In this document: in pieces, positions 11,045 to 23,776 of the stretch
How the letters are laid out: the number at the start of each line of letters is the position of its first letter
Numbering within the stretch: position 1 is the first letter of the stretch
DNA from: Galeruca laticollis
Taxonomy: Eukaryota > Arthropoda > Insecta > Coleoptera > Chrysomelidae
Direction of reading: 5' to 3'
Length of the DNA: 64,000 bases
Assembly: GCA_963921935.1 (NCBI GenBank)
Contig: OY998184.1
Coordinates: 29,417,567-29,481,566 of the forward strand
The notes under the pieces: model-generated
Database searches by the model: none
What the model was told of the DNA's origin: nothing
The model's input: the letters and a program-made list of their open reading frames with translations, nothing else
Position numbers and translations under genes: made by a program

Positions 11045-11669
11045 TATAACTGGAAGTGTCTATTGTGTACTGTATGAAATTGATGACACAACATTCAACC
11101 GTGACAAGCATTTAAAAATATTCCTCGCGAAAAGCTGGCCTAATGGTCTAGATATAAAGGCATTTAGATAAATTTAGTTTGAAATATTAGGACCAATATG
11201 GTGTGTGACATGAAATAATTTAGAATACTTTATCGTCCTGAATGCCGAGGCAGAAGAGACATGATAAAACGCATCTCCACACCAGCTCACCATTTTAGGG
11301 AGGGTTAATATTTATTTTCTCCAGACGCAAAAGTCCGGGGTTACTTTCCGTCGTTGAGATAGAGTAAGGACAAAAAGAGATCAGATATTGGGGATTATAT
11401 GCCGGTAATGAAATTACAGAATAGTTTAGGTGGATGTTTTTGAGTAAATTGGTCATAAGCTCTCGTTTCGTATATTTTTATGAGGATTTAATGACTGTTC
11501 ATCGTAATATGTGAATATATTCCGAATCAAGATATGCGTGTTGAATATCTGAAAAAGTAACGATACGGTAACATAATTTGTCAAATGAAGTAGGAATTAT
11601 TGATATGCCTATAATAATTATATTTTTTATGCTTATTTTAGAATGAAATATGACTATAGTAGAGGGTAA

Positions 11670-11670
<1 letters not shown>
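11045..11670. other. Intergenic interval, nothing recognised
   Basis: A+T-rich DNA between the small CAGGGTG MITE and the TA microsatellite. No coding motif or repeat structure recognised. Confidence 0.4.

Positions 11671-11671
<1 letters not shown>

Positions 11672-11741
<70 letters not shown>
11672..11741. repeat. (TA)n microsatellite
   Basis: About 35 uninterrupted TA units. It directly adjoins the Penelope-type UTR-like sequence to its right. Confidence 0.95.
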
Positions 11742-11745
<4 letters not shown>

Positions 11746-11840
11746 AAATTAATTATTTGCCAACTTAATAATCAGGATTATTTTTATTGGGTTTGTGGCA
11801 ATAATACCAAGTGTACTCCTTCAAATATTTATTTTACGAG

Positions 11841-11869
11841 CTTTCGAATACAATCGTATTCATTATCAA
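11841..11869 (-). ncRNA. Degenerate hammerhead-like motif, Penelope-type UTR remnant
   Basis: On the minus strand: TTGATAA, then a perfect 6-bp hairpin (GAATAC, loop GATT, GTATTC), then GAAA, then GCTCGTAAAATAAA. The hammerhead core is CUGAUGA, stem II, GAAA, with a very short stem III. Penelope-like retroelements are known to carry minimal hammerheads of this kind. Here two core bases are changed (CTGATGA to TTGATAA) and the second base pair of stem III is G-G, so self-cleavage is not expected. It sits about 100 bases from a (TA)n tract, as expected of a decayed 5'-truncated Penelope-like insertion. Confidence 0.4.
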
Positions 11870-11929
11870 GTACTAAAAATTATAAAATATGGTCAAAAAT
11901 TAAAATAAAGGGTATATAAAAATACTTAC

Positions 11930-13995
11930 ATTATTTAGCGAGATTGTGGGTAAAGTTATAAAATAAATGTATAATGAATCATTTCAAATATTATCCAAAA
12001 ATGATTATAAAACTTCAAAAAACAATATATGTATTAAATAATGTTGCCAAGTCAATATGAATTTTATCGATTTGTATTACTTGGATGTTAAAAATAATTT
12101 TATTATAGGTTTCTTATATGATTTGTACTTAAATTTTTAAATGTTGTTTTTCAAATTCTAATAAATATGCGTATATTACACTAAGATTATTCAGGTCTGT
12201 TTTTTTAGTTATACAATCAACATCTTGATTGATTTATGCTGTTTCTGAAAACAGACGTTTTTTATAATCACTTTCTGTAGTTGGTTTAATTTCACCTAAT
12301 ATTTGTTCCAAATAATGTATCATCAATAACTCACAAATTAGGACAATTAGGTATAGGGAATGCTTAGGAAATAATAAAGTGCCATCCAATACCATTTCAA
12401 TACGATACTAAAATACAGGGTGTTCCATTTAAGAAAACCCAGTAAATGATCATTCCGATTAATGATCAATCCTGTATATAAAGAACAAATATCGCGCTAT
12501 ATTAATACTTTTGGACGATAGTGAACTATATCAAAAATCGATTGAACGTGAATAGATTCCTTGATATCAAATCTATACAACGGTACAGGGTGTTGATGTT
12601 ACTAGGAAATTACTAAAAAAGTGCGTATATCCTTTGAATTTCCCCGTATAACATTGCAATACCTCATATCGCACAAATAAGAAAATCAAGGGGAATAAAA
12701 ATATGAGGAAATATACAGGGTGTTCCATTATAATTGTTTATAATTATTAATTTTAATTATTATTATATGTTAACAGATATGTTATATTTATAGGTTGAAT
12801 AATTAATTGATTTATTTAAAATAGATTATTTGTTTAGCTAGCTAAGTTAATTTTTCAATTTGGCAGCATGAGACTCACTCTACTCTTTGGGTTCAAGCTT
12901 AGATTGAGTTATATTCTTTAATTAAATAAAATAAAAATAATTTAATTTTTTTTGAAAAATGTTATTTCAAAATAGACAATTGATGCCTAGGGCATTATGA
13001 AATCACAGTCATTATTTATACAATCAAACATTCTACGCGCATGCTCAACTAAACGGAATGGTGCGAACGAAACCCGAACGTTTGTGTAGACGCCTGCCCA
13101 TTGGTATGGATATTATATACATAAAAATCGTTTTCTTTATAATAAGATAGGTGATGGAAAATATTATAAAAGAATTTATGTGTAAAATTACATATACATA
13201 TTATTAGATCTTCAGAAGAAATTAACCAACACTACGCATACCTTTGGAAATATTATATCTATACATAGAAATGCAAATTTATCATACGATTATTAATCAA
13301 GTAAGTACCACCATTATTTCTTGACAAAATTAAGAATGTTCATGAAGATTTCTCACTAATCTCAAATTTAAATCTAATGAATGATTACATAGATGTCTTT
13401 TTCTTTTAGTTTGATCGATCAAATATACGCAAAAAATACTTTACAAATGAAAATAATCACTGAATTTATAATTAGTTTGTTATTATTGGCCAATAATATT
13501 AGAAACACACTGACCTGGAGTCTGTAGTCTGGATTTTACCACATCTGGTAACAGAAAAACGCCGACTGGAAACAACGCTGCACAATTTTTGCAGAAATCT
13601 TGGATATTCTCGGGAATAACTGGATATCAACATACGTAAGTGTTTGGTGTTTGATTTATATTACGAATTTCTAACTTTCATATGTATTTATTTCAATTTT
13701 ACTTGAAATTTGTTCCAAAACTCACATCGTCTTCTTATCCCCTTACGACGCCACCATCTCTTCCACCCACGCTTGCCCCCGATCGTCAATTTTTTAATCA
13801 ACAAACTATTTGTTTCACAGCTGACTGCTCCAAACAATTTTTTTTTTCCTTTACAATTTAACAAAACTGTCTTGTCATAACAACACTGCTTTTCTTTTCC
13901 GATCTATAAAGTTCTATTCACTTTTATTGCACTTTGAAAGTTTTTTGAGAACGTATGATTATGAATTTAGCTAAGTTCAATACTTTTACGTTTTA
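11930..13995. other. A+T-rich interval with scattered CAGGGTGTT MITE ends
   Basis: CAGGGTGTT occurs at about 12416, 12596 and 12717, with CCTGTA at 12471-12476, suggesting overlapping remnants of TA-targeted MITEs. A moderately G+C-richer patch lies at about 13030-13110, and a splice-donor-like GTAAGTG follows ATAC at about 13636. No gene could be assembled. Confidence 0.4.
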
Positions 13996-14005
13996 TATTC
14001 CATAC

Positions 14006-15890
14006 TAAATGCTGCAGTACCAAAATTTAACAGAAAGTTTAAATCACATACAAATGATATTATCGCAGATGTACAGAATAAAGAATATTTTAGAAGTAGA
14101 AAAAACAAATCTGAACATTACTTAAATAGATACAAAGAAAATAGGAGGCAACTGAAATTAGAAATTAAACGAGCATACAATAATTACCTAAATGATATGC
14201 AAATTAATATAAAAGACAATCCGTCACTATTTTGAAACTTTATTAAGAGTATTAAGAAAAATAATGTTCAAACAAGTTTCAAAATTCAAAATAGTGAAGT
14301 GTCCGATGCTAGAGGTATAGCAGATGAATTTGCTGGTCATTTCTACTCGGTGTATGAAAATCACTCCACATATGTTATGGTACAAGTAGGTAATATATAT
14401 AGTAGCTAATAAAATAGGATTAAACAATTTTGAAAATATTCAATTTGAAGATGTTTCATTACGAGAGTTGGATGCTGCATTTTATAAACTAAAACCAAAA
14501 CGTTCCTTTGGCCCTGATAACATACCGTGTTATATTGGTATATAATAAATCGGTATCTACAAGTGTCTTTCCCGAAGAATTTGAACCCACAAAAGTAATT
14601 CAAATTTTCAAATGAGGAAATAAAAAACTAATTAGTAATTATAGGCCAGTAGCGATATTGAGTTGTATAGCAAAGATCTTTGAATTCATTATAAATGAGA
14701 AATTATATATCAATCTTAAAATTTTATAAATACAGTACAACATTGTTTTTGTCATGGAAGATCGGTAGAGACTAATTTATTGACATTTACAGATAAAGTT
14801 ATGGAAAATATTGAAAACAAGGTTCAGGTCGATTGACTTTGCTACAGCCTTCGATAAGGTGAATCAAGACTTATTATAAGCTAAATTAAAATACTATAGA
14901 TTGATTGATCATTTAATAAACAATTTCATATCTTATCTAAAATCACGAACCCAAGTTGAATCTTATAAAGGAGATACCTCGCACACGATTTTGGTAGGGT
15001 CGGGAGTTCCACAGGTATCCAATTTGGGGCCTCTCCTATTTTTGAATTTTATGAATGATCTGCCTTTGCAAATTTCATGTGAATGCTTGTTATATGCGGA
15101 CGACTTTAAGATATTTCATAAAATTCACGGTTTGAATGATTATTTGGAACTTCAGGATGATCTGGACGAAGTTAGTGAATGGTTGTTACGAAACAAATTA
15201 CTATTCAACTGGAAAATCATAAAGTACAACAGGAACAAAAATCTCAAAGCTTCACGTATTTAATGCAAAATATGCAGTTACAAAGAGTTACAACTGTATG
15301 TGAGCTTGGAATATGATTTCATCATGACTTAAAATTTCATTTGCACATAAAAAATATCATAAAGCATGCCAACACGATGATGGGTTTTTGAAACGAAACT
15401 CTTATGAGTTTAATAGTGGAGAAGTTATTAAAACATTGTGTTTTTCAGTAATTCGTAGTAAACTTGAGTATGCAAGTGTATTATGGGATCCAACGCAACT
15501 TAACTTAGAACAAAGCCTAGAGAGAGGGAGAGTACAAAATAAATTTATAAAATATTTATATTTTAAAAAGTACAAAGTTGCTCCCATGTTCATCTCATAT
15601 GAACCATTCAGACAAGAACTTAAAATGAAAAAAAACTAGATTTGCGTAGTTCATTAAGTAGTCTGTTTATTGTTCATAATAACAAATAATGTAACCGAAA
15701 GCATGTATTCATTGTCTAAGATCAATTACTATGTTTATGGATTACTGGATTACGTCCACGGCAAACATCGTTCCTGATACAAGACCGGGGTCAATTGGAA
15801 AAATTTGTGATTTGTTCAATCACCTGATGCAGCTACACCCGTCATCCCTTTTAACATTTTAAACAGTATCAATCTCAATTTAAATAGGTT
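14006..15890 (+). pseudogene. Jockey-like non-LTR reverse transcriptase pseudogene, 5'-truncated
   Basis: Seen in order: AAVPKFNRKFKSHTND and the basic linker KENRRQLKLEIKRAYNNYL (14010-14230); LRELDAAFYKLKPKRSFGPD (about 14460-14520); NYRPVAILSCIAKIFEFII (14640-14700); motif A SIDFATAFDKVNQDLL (14828-14880); SYLKSRTQVESYKGDTSH and GVPQVSNLGPLLFLNFMNDLP (14930-15065); catalytic LLYADDFKIFH (15090-15120); and SKLEYASVLWDPTQLN (15450-15500). The wording GSxLGPLLFxxFINDLP and LYADDxKIF is that of Jockey-group elements. At least four frameshifts and several stops are present, and no endonuclease domain remains. Weak C-terminal similarity may continue to about 15890. No poly-A or microsatellite tail was identified. 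Confidence 0.85.
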
Positions 15891-15899
15891 AAAAAATAA

Positions 15900-18230
15900 A
15901 GTCAGGAAATGCCTCAGCCAATCAATCTTTCAGTTGCTGTGAGGATATTCTTGCGTTATGTTCTGAGTTATTCTTTTTTTTTTGTTGTTTCTCCATTTTG
16001 TTTTCTTATTGGCAACATAATATGTAACTTTGCAGCTAGGTAATTATTCACTTAAGAATTACTTTAATTTGAAACATGTAATTAGGTTAGTGAACTTGTC
16101 TGTTTCTTTCCAAATAAATGAATTGATAAAAAAACGTTTTCCATATATTGTGGAATTATCTAGAAACGGTTAATTTCATTTAAAAAAGTAATTAGAATAA
16201 ACGTTACACATTTTTTGGATCTCACATTTGTTCTTTATAATTTTTGCTTTGAAAAACATTTCTGCGTTTCTCGTTCGAACTCTAGCTGTGCTTCTAACTG
16301 TTCGTATAAACTGAGACTAAATAATACCGACATCTTTTCCAAGATCAAAGTATTTCTCCCAGGTACACATTTCATTTATTCAAAGTCTTGTATTCCTAGA
16401 ATTTTCTCACCACTTGAGTTCCCAAATTAAATTTCCACATTTCCACTATTTCTAACAGACCTTATGAGTGAACTTACAAAACTATATCATCAGGTTCATT
16501 TCAAGAAACGTTTAGTCCAGTTTCTCATATTTGATATTGTTGGAATAATTAGAAATTAGGAAAATTGATATTCTAGAAATGTTACTCAAATGAATCTCCT
16601 CCAATACTATACTCTAAACAAGGGAAAAATACATAATTAAAAATACTTCACAATGGAGCATATTATGACAAAACTTTTAAGAAAATGTTAGTCTTGAGAT
16701 TTTCACTGGATTTGGAAATCCGATTTAGGTGCCGGGCTACCGGTCAACAAATCACGTATCCCTCCTCATGACGAAGTTTATTTGATAACGAGTTTGAAAA
16801 GTAAGACTGTGAACTTGTTCGGAGATGAGAATATCAGTCGGGAAACAATTTATAGGGCATTGAGAGAATGTGAATTCAACTGGAGCTTGATCGCCGACTT
16901 GAGGGCTAATACAGGACCGTTCACAGAACTTTCTCAATTATGTAGTCAATAGAATATGTACTGAATACAACCAGGCACAGTTCGAACCAATATCTAGTTA
17001 TTAATACGAGAACATTTCGTGAATAACCTTTTGATCATATTGGATGATGAGAAATATTCTCACATTCAATAATGAAATATTATGATGGATTTCACAGTTC
17101 TCATAGTGGAAATTGTCAAAACGAAGTAGCATTCAGTGAAAGCAGTCTTGTGTCCAATTTCGGAGACTGGATTTTAAACACATAACGCACATAACACTGA
17201 CTAAATACGGGAATTGCATGCTGGAGTTTTGTACTCATATGTATGAAACAAAGATTCTACTGAATAGAAATATACAAATACAAGGCAAATCTCCCAATAC
17301 CCCTCAAGTTCTGGATTATAATGTTAAATGGTATATGAAAATTGTCGGAAGATCCAAAATAAACAGCAGCTGAAGGAAAAAGAATTGGAACTGGACCATA
17401 TTATTGTCCATAGTATCACAAGACGAATGTCAATCACAATTATAAGTTTTTTAATTTAGTTTTCATGTTGTTGTAGATGTGTAATTAAGTAATAGTACCC
17501 ATGTTCGAGTGAACGCTTCTTATTCCGGTGATTGTCATGCTTGATTTTTCTCTTTCGAAGCTTATATAATATCATCAATAATATGTGGAATTTTGGAAAA
17601 ATTGGCATACTTGATATCCGATATTAATCACTTTCGCGCTTCTCTTAACATTATTTCATACCTGGAGATAAATAAATTGAGTATGTGTATAAGGACTTAC
17701 GTGCATCATCATGAGACTCATTGCGTTACTTATTGTTAACGTTACCTACGAAGAATGCGCAAAATTCTAATATAGTCATTTGAAAGAGCACGATATGCAA
17801 GTATCATGCTATTTTAGAGAGAATGATTAGAAAATATTGTTAAAAACATAGCGAATTACTTACCGATGTTTGAAAAACAATTGTGTTTCATCTGGTAATA
17901 CGAAAATATTTGCACAGTTGAACAGCTATGGCAACTGGTCATTTAAAGGTTTTAATAATTATGTTTGAGTCGTAAAGCGACTATATTGTGATTGAGGTCT
18001 GAAAACATTATGTTGTCAAGGAGGTGAAAAACTACTATCATTAAATTATCGACGACTGGGTTTGGCCTCCCCAACAACAGATTGTGTTGAAAAGCAGAGT
18101 TAAATCAGTAGCAAAAAGGTTTCGTAAATAAAAAAAAGTAATTTGACGTAATAGTAGAGTGAAATTACCGGAATTTATAACAAATTCAGTGATAGATATA
18201 TACATTCATACCCAATTAATTTCAAGAATA
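15900..18230. other. A+T-rich interval with a MITE half and an unassigned coding-like patch
   Basis: At about 16142-16190 lies one arm of the palindromic MITE family described at 22040 (TATATTGTGGAATTATCTAG then AAACGGTTAATTTCATTTAAA). At about 16750-16940 the plus strand reads coding-like text including NISRETIYRALRECEFNW, which resembles a helix-turn-helix, but it is not followed by a recognisable transposase. The rest shows nothing recognisable. Confidence 0.35.
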
Positions 18231-18234
18231 GGTA

Positions 18235-18993
18235 CAGGGTTATTCACTATAAATTACCCACCCCTTATCATCGTTATTATTGCCTACAGAAAAAAAAGTT
18301 GAATGTTAAAGTTGTCTGCTTGTGACTAAATTTTGATAAAATGCTATTAAACACCCAGTGGCGTGCAGATTTCAGGGGATACAAATTTTTTAATATTTTT
18401 TTCAAATGGGACACCCTGTATATTATTGAATTTTTGGAGTGGTCTTTTTTTCCTGATTTCAAAAATATACCATATGTTACCCCTATCTTATAACGTTTTT
18501 GAGTTATTAGAGGTGAGGAAGAAAAAGTTCAAATATTGAAAAATAGAAAACAAAAATTTATTCAGGAAATTTAAATAACATGACTTTCTTAAATCACTCT
18601 TAAGTCGCGTGCATGAACATTACCATAAAAAATTATAGTTTCATCTTAAGTTTATGATTAAGTTATGTTAAGTTATGATTAAGTTACGTCGTGCGTGAAT
18701 TCACCATTAATCGACTTCTAATAACTCGAAAACGGTATAAGATAGGGGTAACATATGGTATATTTTTGAAATCAGGAAAAAAAGACCACTCCAAAAATTC
18801 AATAATGTACAGGGTGTCCTATTTGAAAAAAATATTAAAAAATTTGTATCCCCTGAAATCTGCACGCCTCTGTATTTTTGATAGAAATTTATCAAAATTT
18901 AGTCATAAGCACACAACTCTTACATTTAACTTTTTTTTCTGTAGGCAATAATAACGATGAGAAAGGGTGGGTAATTTATAGTGAATAACCCTG
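18235..18993. mobile_element. 759-bp palindromic element, arms about 275 bp, TA target site
   Basis: Left end CAGGGTTATTCACTATAAAT; right end is its reverse complement; TA flanks both sides (18233-18234, 18994-18995). The inverted arms run about 18235-18508 and 18716-18993 with high identity; both translate to the same chance peptide on opposite strands. The spacer (18510-18715) contains GTTAAGTTATGATTAAGTTA repeats. No transposase. Ends and TA duplication suggest a mariner-like non-autonomous element. Confidence 0.8.
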
Positions 18994-19572
18994 TACATCA
19001 GTTATATAATTATGCTGTATTTGAATAAAACAAAAAAGTTAAGACTAATTAACTTACCTACTCACCATATTCTGAATAAACAGCTCGTGTATATGATATA
19101 GTTGACATTCTTATTATTTTCATCGATTATTCATTGTCTTATGATACACAGCGTGATCGTAAATAAACTGAATTGGAATAAACATTGTATTATGTTCTGA
19201 AGCTAATATTCATTCAGACTTCGATTGCTTGTATGATGAAAAAAGGGATTGATTGAGCATGATTGGAATTGGAAAGAGATACAAAAGAAGCCGAAATGGG
19301 ATCAAAATGCATAACCAGAATTTGGAACAAAAATCGGACTGGAATATTGGACGGTTCTTCGAAGACACTTTGTAAGACGTGACATTACAAAAATTATCAT
19401 TCGCAGGCCATATGATACTGATATCTTAGAAAAAATATATATATATATATATAATAACGTAAAATGTATATTTAAAGAAACAAGATACGGTCTAAATACA
19501 GATATACCAGGATATGGTATTTTTTCTACGTCTATTATAGAATAAATTTTTTCCAACGTAGTTTTTGATTAT

Positions 19573-20267
19573 GGAATAGCTTCATTCTATAACCTTAGGG
19601 CAAGAATATTCATTCTCGCCCTTGGTATGGAATGAATCCTTGTGGCGGCCTCTGAATGTGACGGTTAATTTGACATGGAGAGATAATAGCACGCGTTCTA
19701 CACCAGCTGCACTACGCAGAGTAGAAGTAGTGCAGAAATATCAAAGTGCATAAAAATCCTGTGAACGTAAAATGACTAATATGGTCGTTGAGTATCAATT
19801 GTTAGAGCCAGAAGTGCAGCATAAGTGTATTTTGCGGCACTTTCTAAGAAAAAAATGAAAATAGAGAACAACAATTGTCAATTGTCAAATATGTCGATTG
19901 TCAAAATTGTTTAACTATTATCTATTTTTTCAAATTTTAGATTGAAATTGAATGATACTTCACAAAAAGTGAGTAAATTTATATAATTTTATTTGAATAA
20001 TAGCTATTACATGACTTCATTCCTTTTTAGTCTTTGATACTAACAGCAGTGATGATTTCACCACAACTCCTCCAGAAATTAAGGAGTTAGCAATTCAATA
20101 CTATGTTGTTTTGTTGTGTATCTGATAGTCGTAGAAAAATTATAGTCCTAAACACGGGTGGAATTCAAAATTCAACACTCGTAGAACCGTTTCCCTCGCC
20201 TACGACAAATCTTTCTACTCGCATGGAATTTTGCTTATTCTACCCTTGATATAGAATATACTATTCC
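19573..20267. mobile_element. Possible 695-bp element with imperfect inverted ends
   Basis: The left end reads GGAATAGCTTCATTCTATAA; the right end, reverse-complemented, reads GGAATAGTATATTCTATATC, with a nearby AGGG on both sides. Just inside the left end is a hairpin around ATTCATTCTCGCCCTTGG. Inverted-repeat similarity is limited to about 25-35 bases and no target duplication is clear. Inside, short GTCAATTGTCAAAT repeats occur near 19875. Confidence 0.4.
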
Positions 20268-20913
20268 TCAATACTTCATGACAGTGAATTCCGGACAGTA
20301 ATAATGGCAGAATTTACCATTAGAGTAATGCGATTTTATGAGAAATAAAAAGTATAAGAATGACTGGTAGAGTGAGGAATGAGACAGTATTATATTAGTC
20401 CAGTACATCTAATTTCGTTTACATGGGACACCGGGAACCAAATCCCTTAAAGCAAAAATTCCTGTAGTACTAGGTCTTGGGGTGCTACTTAACTCAACTT
20501 TTATTAGGAATATCTTCTTTATTCACGTCTTTTTTTCTGGAAAAATGCAGGATACATAATAGGAAGCCTATAAAATGTTCTACAAAACGATGTATAAACA
20601 GTTATGATTGAGATAAGCCGGTATCGTTTTACATACGATTGAAAGAACTTAAAAACTCGAAATTATTGAAAAAGTCTATTTTTAAAGCACATAAACCTAT
20701 TAGAGCAATGCTAATCATCATTACGGCAATAAAATTACTGTCTAAAGTGAAAAAGTAGGCCCGGAATTCGTACGTGAAAGAAACAAAAAACAAAACAAAT
20801 CTACTCTGTCTTCCATTGCTGTTCGGCAATTAGGGTGCTTACTCCGCCTGCGACGGCTAGATTTGTTTGGAATTAGTTTATGAGTTGATTTCAAACAAGT
20901 GATTTAACAGATA

Positions 20914-21790
20914 TTACGTTGGCAAAATGGGTATCGACAAAGCCAAAATGTTCAAAAATATGTGAAGCAGTTGAAACTTTTACTGGCTCAAATACAACCT
21001 TTTCTGAGCAACATGTAGAATTTCGAGATTCCCGAGAAGTACGAAATTTGAACGACACAAATTACTCGAATGGCTCAAAGCGTATTCGCCTTTTGCTGTT
21101 ACGACTACAGAACTAGTATCTTTATCATCAGGAATTGTGGCAACAAAAGAGACAAATTGCAATTCAGTAACAGAAAAAGGTGGAGTTATTACGGAAGAAC
21201 ACATAGACCAAACTTTTGGAGATATACGTCTAAAAAGGTGTAACAAAGTAAAAAATGTATAATTCGTAAAGAAATCTATTAGCCTATATAACCAAACTTC
21301 GTCTGTTAATCCTAGTCAACTTTTTGTCAAAATTATATGCACATACAAATCAAAAGATGAGCTGACGAAACTTTTTGGCTACGAACTTTCACTTTATGCT
21401 TTGGCTCATTTTGAAAAGGGTTATTTAGGAAAGACTGCTAAATCAACATTATTTAAAATGTTTGACAAAATGTGTGTACCTACAAATAACCCACCCAATG
21501 GCACATATTTCGTTATAGACGGCGGACACCTGGTAAGTTACTTGTCGATTTCGAACAACATACGAAGAAATATATGAATAATTTTTCAAATATATCATAT
21601 TTCATCATGGAAAAACTAGCACCATTATTTTGATTGATAGTTATGAAGAAAACTTCTCTATAAACGAACAAGAACAGGTTCGACCGCTAGCAAGAAATAA
21701 CTTGACCAGATCTACACTTCTCGGAATCAACTACAACCACTATATCTCAATTAACATTTTTACTTTTCCACCCAACCTATCTATAATGCA
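20914..21790 (+). pseudogene. PIN/XPG-like nuclease gene, N-terminal part
   Basis: Seen: AKWVSTKPKCSKICEAVETF, then SEQHVEFRDSREVRNLNDTN; after a frameshift (near 21060) LLEWLKAYSPFAV, LVSLSSGIVAT and FGDIRLKR; after a stop near 21260, VNPSQLFVKIICTYKSKDEL and FGYELSLYALAHFEKGYLG; then NGTYFVIDGGHLV at about 21500-21535, followed in shifted frames by IDSYEENFSINEQEQVR. I recognise this as a gene family widespread in arthropod genomes, usually left uncharacterised, in which an N-terminal helical region precedes a VxDGGxLLH strand with the first acidic residue of a PIN/XPG-like nuclease fold. The nuclease assignment is inferred from the acidic motifs. The frame is lost at about 21790, where the foldback element begins. 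Confidence 0.6.
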
Positions 21791-22039
21791 AGAAAAGTTG
21801 GAAAAATTCTGTGTGTATGTCGTCGTCGTTGTCGTCGGCCACTTTTCATAACACCATGTCTTGTTAGCACGGTACAGCCTCCGGAGTGGAACAAGTCACC
21901 AATTTTATGATTGAATATTGTTCAGGACATCTCACAGAAGAACCCTATTGATTTTCAGCTCACCTGATCCAGTACAACGGGTGCTATGATACTTGAACTG
22001 CGACATTTTTGTAATTTTTGGATTAATTTCGGTTTACTG

Positions 22040-22227
22040 TTTTAAATGAACCTAACTGTTTCTAGATATTTCCACAATGTATTGAAAGAAACATTAAACA
22101 TTCTAAGAAATTGACAATTATTTCGATATTGAATATCATCGGAACAATTGTCAATTTCTTAGAATTTTTAACATTTTTTTCAATATATTGTGAAATTATC
22201 TAGTAATAGTTAGTTCCATTTCAAACA
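22040..22227. mobile_element. 190-bp palindromic MITE, left-arm copy
   Basis: Starts TTTTAAATGAACCTAACTGT, passes a hairpin centre near GATATTGAATATC, and ends in the inverse (GTTAGTTCCATTTCAAAC). The two halves are near-perfect inverted copies. The same family occurs at 24703-24893, 36050-36480 (several), as a half near 16142, and as the outer part of the larger palindrome at 56130-56876. Confidence 0.8.
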
Positions 22228-22539
22228 GTATAGTCGGAGAGCTGGCTACGAAAAAGTGAACTGGTAAGGTGCATTCACGAATTTTGTATAAAATGTCTCC
22301 TTGGTACCTGATAAGTATGTAGCGTTGCCGTCAGAACGCTCTCCCGGGGCGGGAGGCGTGGGTGGACGGTCAAAGTCGTAAATTTATATTTGGAAAAAAA
22401 TGATAAGGTGCAGTTCTGAAATTTAGTAGAGTTATAGTTTTATACTGTAGGAATCGAGGAAAATTATTGTCAGAAGTCTAGGTCGGGGCTTAAAGACTGT
22501 CAGAAGTCGACAAAGTTGTAAAAAAATTGTTGAAATTTA

Positions 22540-22990
22540 AACCACAAGGTGCAGTTCTGACAATTGCATTTTTATATTTTTTATGGCTTACTGAACCTGT
22601 ATATAAACTGTCAGAAGTCTAAATAATGGCTAAGTACATGAAAATTGATAATATGGCCGGAAGTCGTTGAAGCGGCTATCGGGACGTAAAGCAATTTTTC
22701 GTAGCTTGTTTCAAATTTAAATAACAAGGTTCAGTTCTGACGATTGAATTTTTATATTATTTATGGCTTACTGGACCTGTATATAAATTGTCAGAAGTCG
22801 TAATAATGGCTAAGTACATGAAAATCGATAATATGACCGGAAATCGCTGGAGCGGCTATCGCAACGGAAAGCAGTCTTTCGAAGCTTTTGTTTCAAATTT
22901 AAATAACAAGGTGCAGATCTGGCTATTTCTTGTTTTTAATATTTACGTAGTTCGTAGTTATTTAACTAATTATGCAATGACAGAAGGCTA
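22540..22990. repeat. 181-bp tandem repeats in the foldback arm
   Basis: CAAGGTGCAGTTCTGAC or a one-base variant begins at 22545, 22725 and 22907, spaced 180-182 bases. Each unit contains TTATGGCTTACTG-ACCTGTATATAAA, CTGTCAGAAGTC and GGCTAAGTACATGAAAAT. An older copy of the GGTGCAGTTCTG motif lies at about 22402. The right arm (about 23990-24400) carries the same array inverted. Confidence 0.8.
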
Positions 22991-23201
22991 AGGAAGAGAG
23001 ATATTTAAAAAACATGAAAATCGTGATGTAAAATGGCGAATAAGCACTAATTTATTTCTGTACTTTTGGCAATTTGTTATTTTCAATATGTTTGTATTAA
23101 TTTTATTATAACAAAGTTAGTAGTAGGGAAAGTGAAATGTAAGTATAAATAATTACATAAATATTGTTTTATAATTTGTGAAAAGTATATTTAAAAAACA
23201 A

Positions 23202-23776
23202 TTACCACTCGCAATCTGACTGCTCATGTTCATCCTCGTCACTAGCATACTCAATGTCTGATTCATCATCTGAAACATAAATTATTAACATTAAAATTGA
23301 ACATTTTTTTCAATGTACGAATCATGTAGTAGAATATTTAACCTTCATCTCAAGATTCTTCATTTTCGTCTTTTCGGATAACATTGTTGACTGTTAAAGG
23401 TAGTTAAGGTCTTTCAAACCATTTAAATTCATATGTTGACCCTTGTTATATCCAGCAGCAATCTGTAGGTTCGAGTTCCGTAGGAACTTTTAGGTGAGCA
23501 TTTCTCCATACATTTGAGATGTATCTCGCCCTTCCAAATTGCTGACGTAGTTCCGACTGACAAGGAGGCAAACTTAATGCATCGAAATTTCTTACTTTTT
23601 TTGTATGAAATGGTTCGTTTACATCTGTTATTTTATAATTTCTTAAAAATGTCTTGAATCGAGTACTATTTACTAGTTGCAGTTGTTTTTTCGAAGTGAT
23701 TCCATACAAGTGGCTCGTGTATACTTCTAAAACTTGAAAAACTTCATCTTTGTTACACGATATATCTCCGAGATCT
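23202..23776 (-). pseudogene. Foldback loop gene: C-terminal fragment with a 73-bp intron
   Basis: On the minus strand, an exon starting near 23769 reads DLGDISCNKDEVFQVLEVYT, SHLYGITSKKQLQLVNSTRF and KTFLRNYKI, then FDALSLPPCQSELRQQFGRA and YISNVWRNAHLKVP. After a stop it continues with YEFKWFERP. Two stops interrupt the reading before a canonical intron (GTTAAATA at 23342, TTTATGTTTCAG ending 23270). The phase is kept, and the last exon is a very acidic tail (DDESDIEYASDEDEHEQSD) ending at 23202-23204. The LPPC-x(20)-IWxxA...GW...W(F/D)-block is one I know from uncharacterised, transposon-linked arthropod proteins that also carry the PIN-like region. It is therefore probably the C-terminus of a relative of the interrupted gene, in opposite orientation. 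Confidence 0.5.

Noticed and set aside
16752..16937. Possible helix-turn-helix transposase fragment (NISRETIYRALRECEFNW)
   Set aside because: One HTH-like phrase without any following catalytic motif; too little to name a family.
18277..18951. Two similar short 'proteins' on opposite strands (18277-18462 minus, 18691-18951 plus)
   Set aside because: Identity comes from the palindromic arms of a non-coding element, not from gene duplication.
20396..20402. Target-site duplication for the large TIR element
   Set aside because: The bases flanking TAGTCC on the left and GGACTA on the right do not match in any convincing length.
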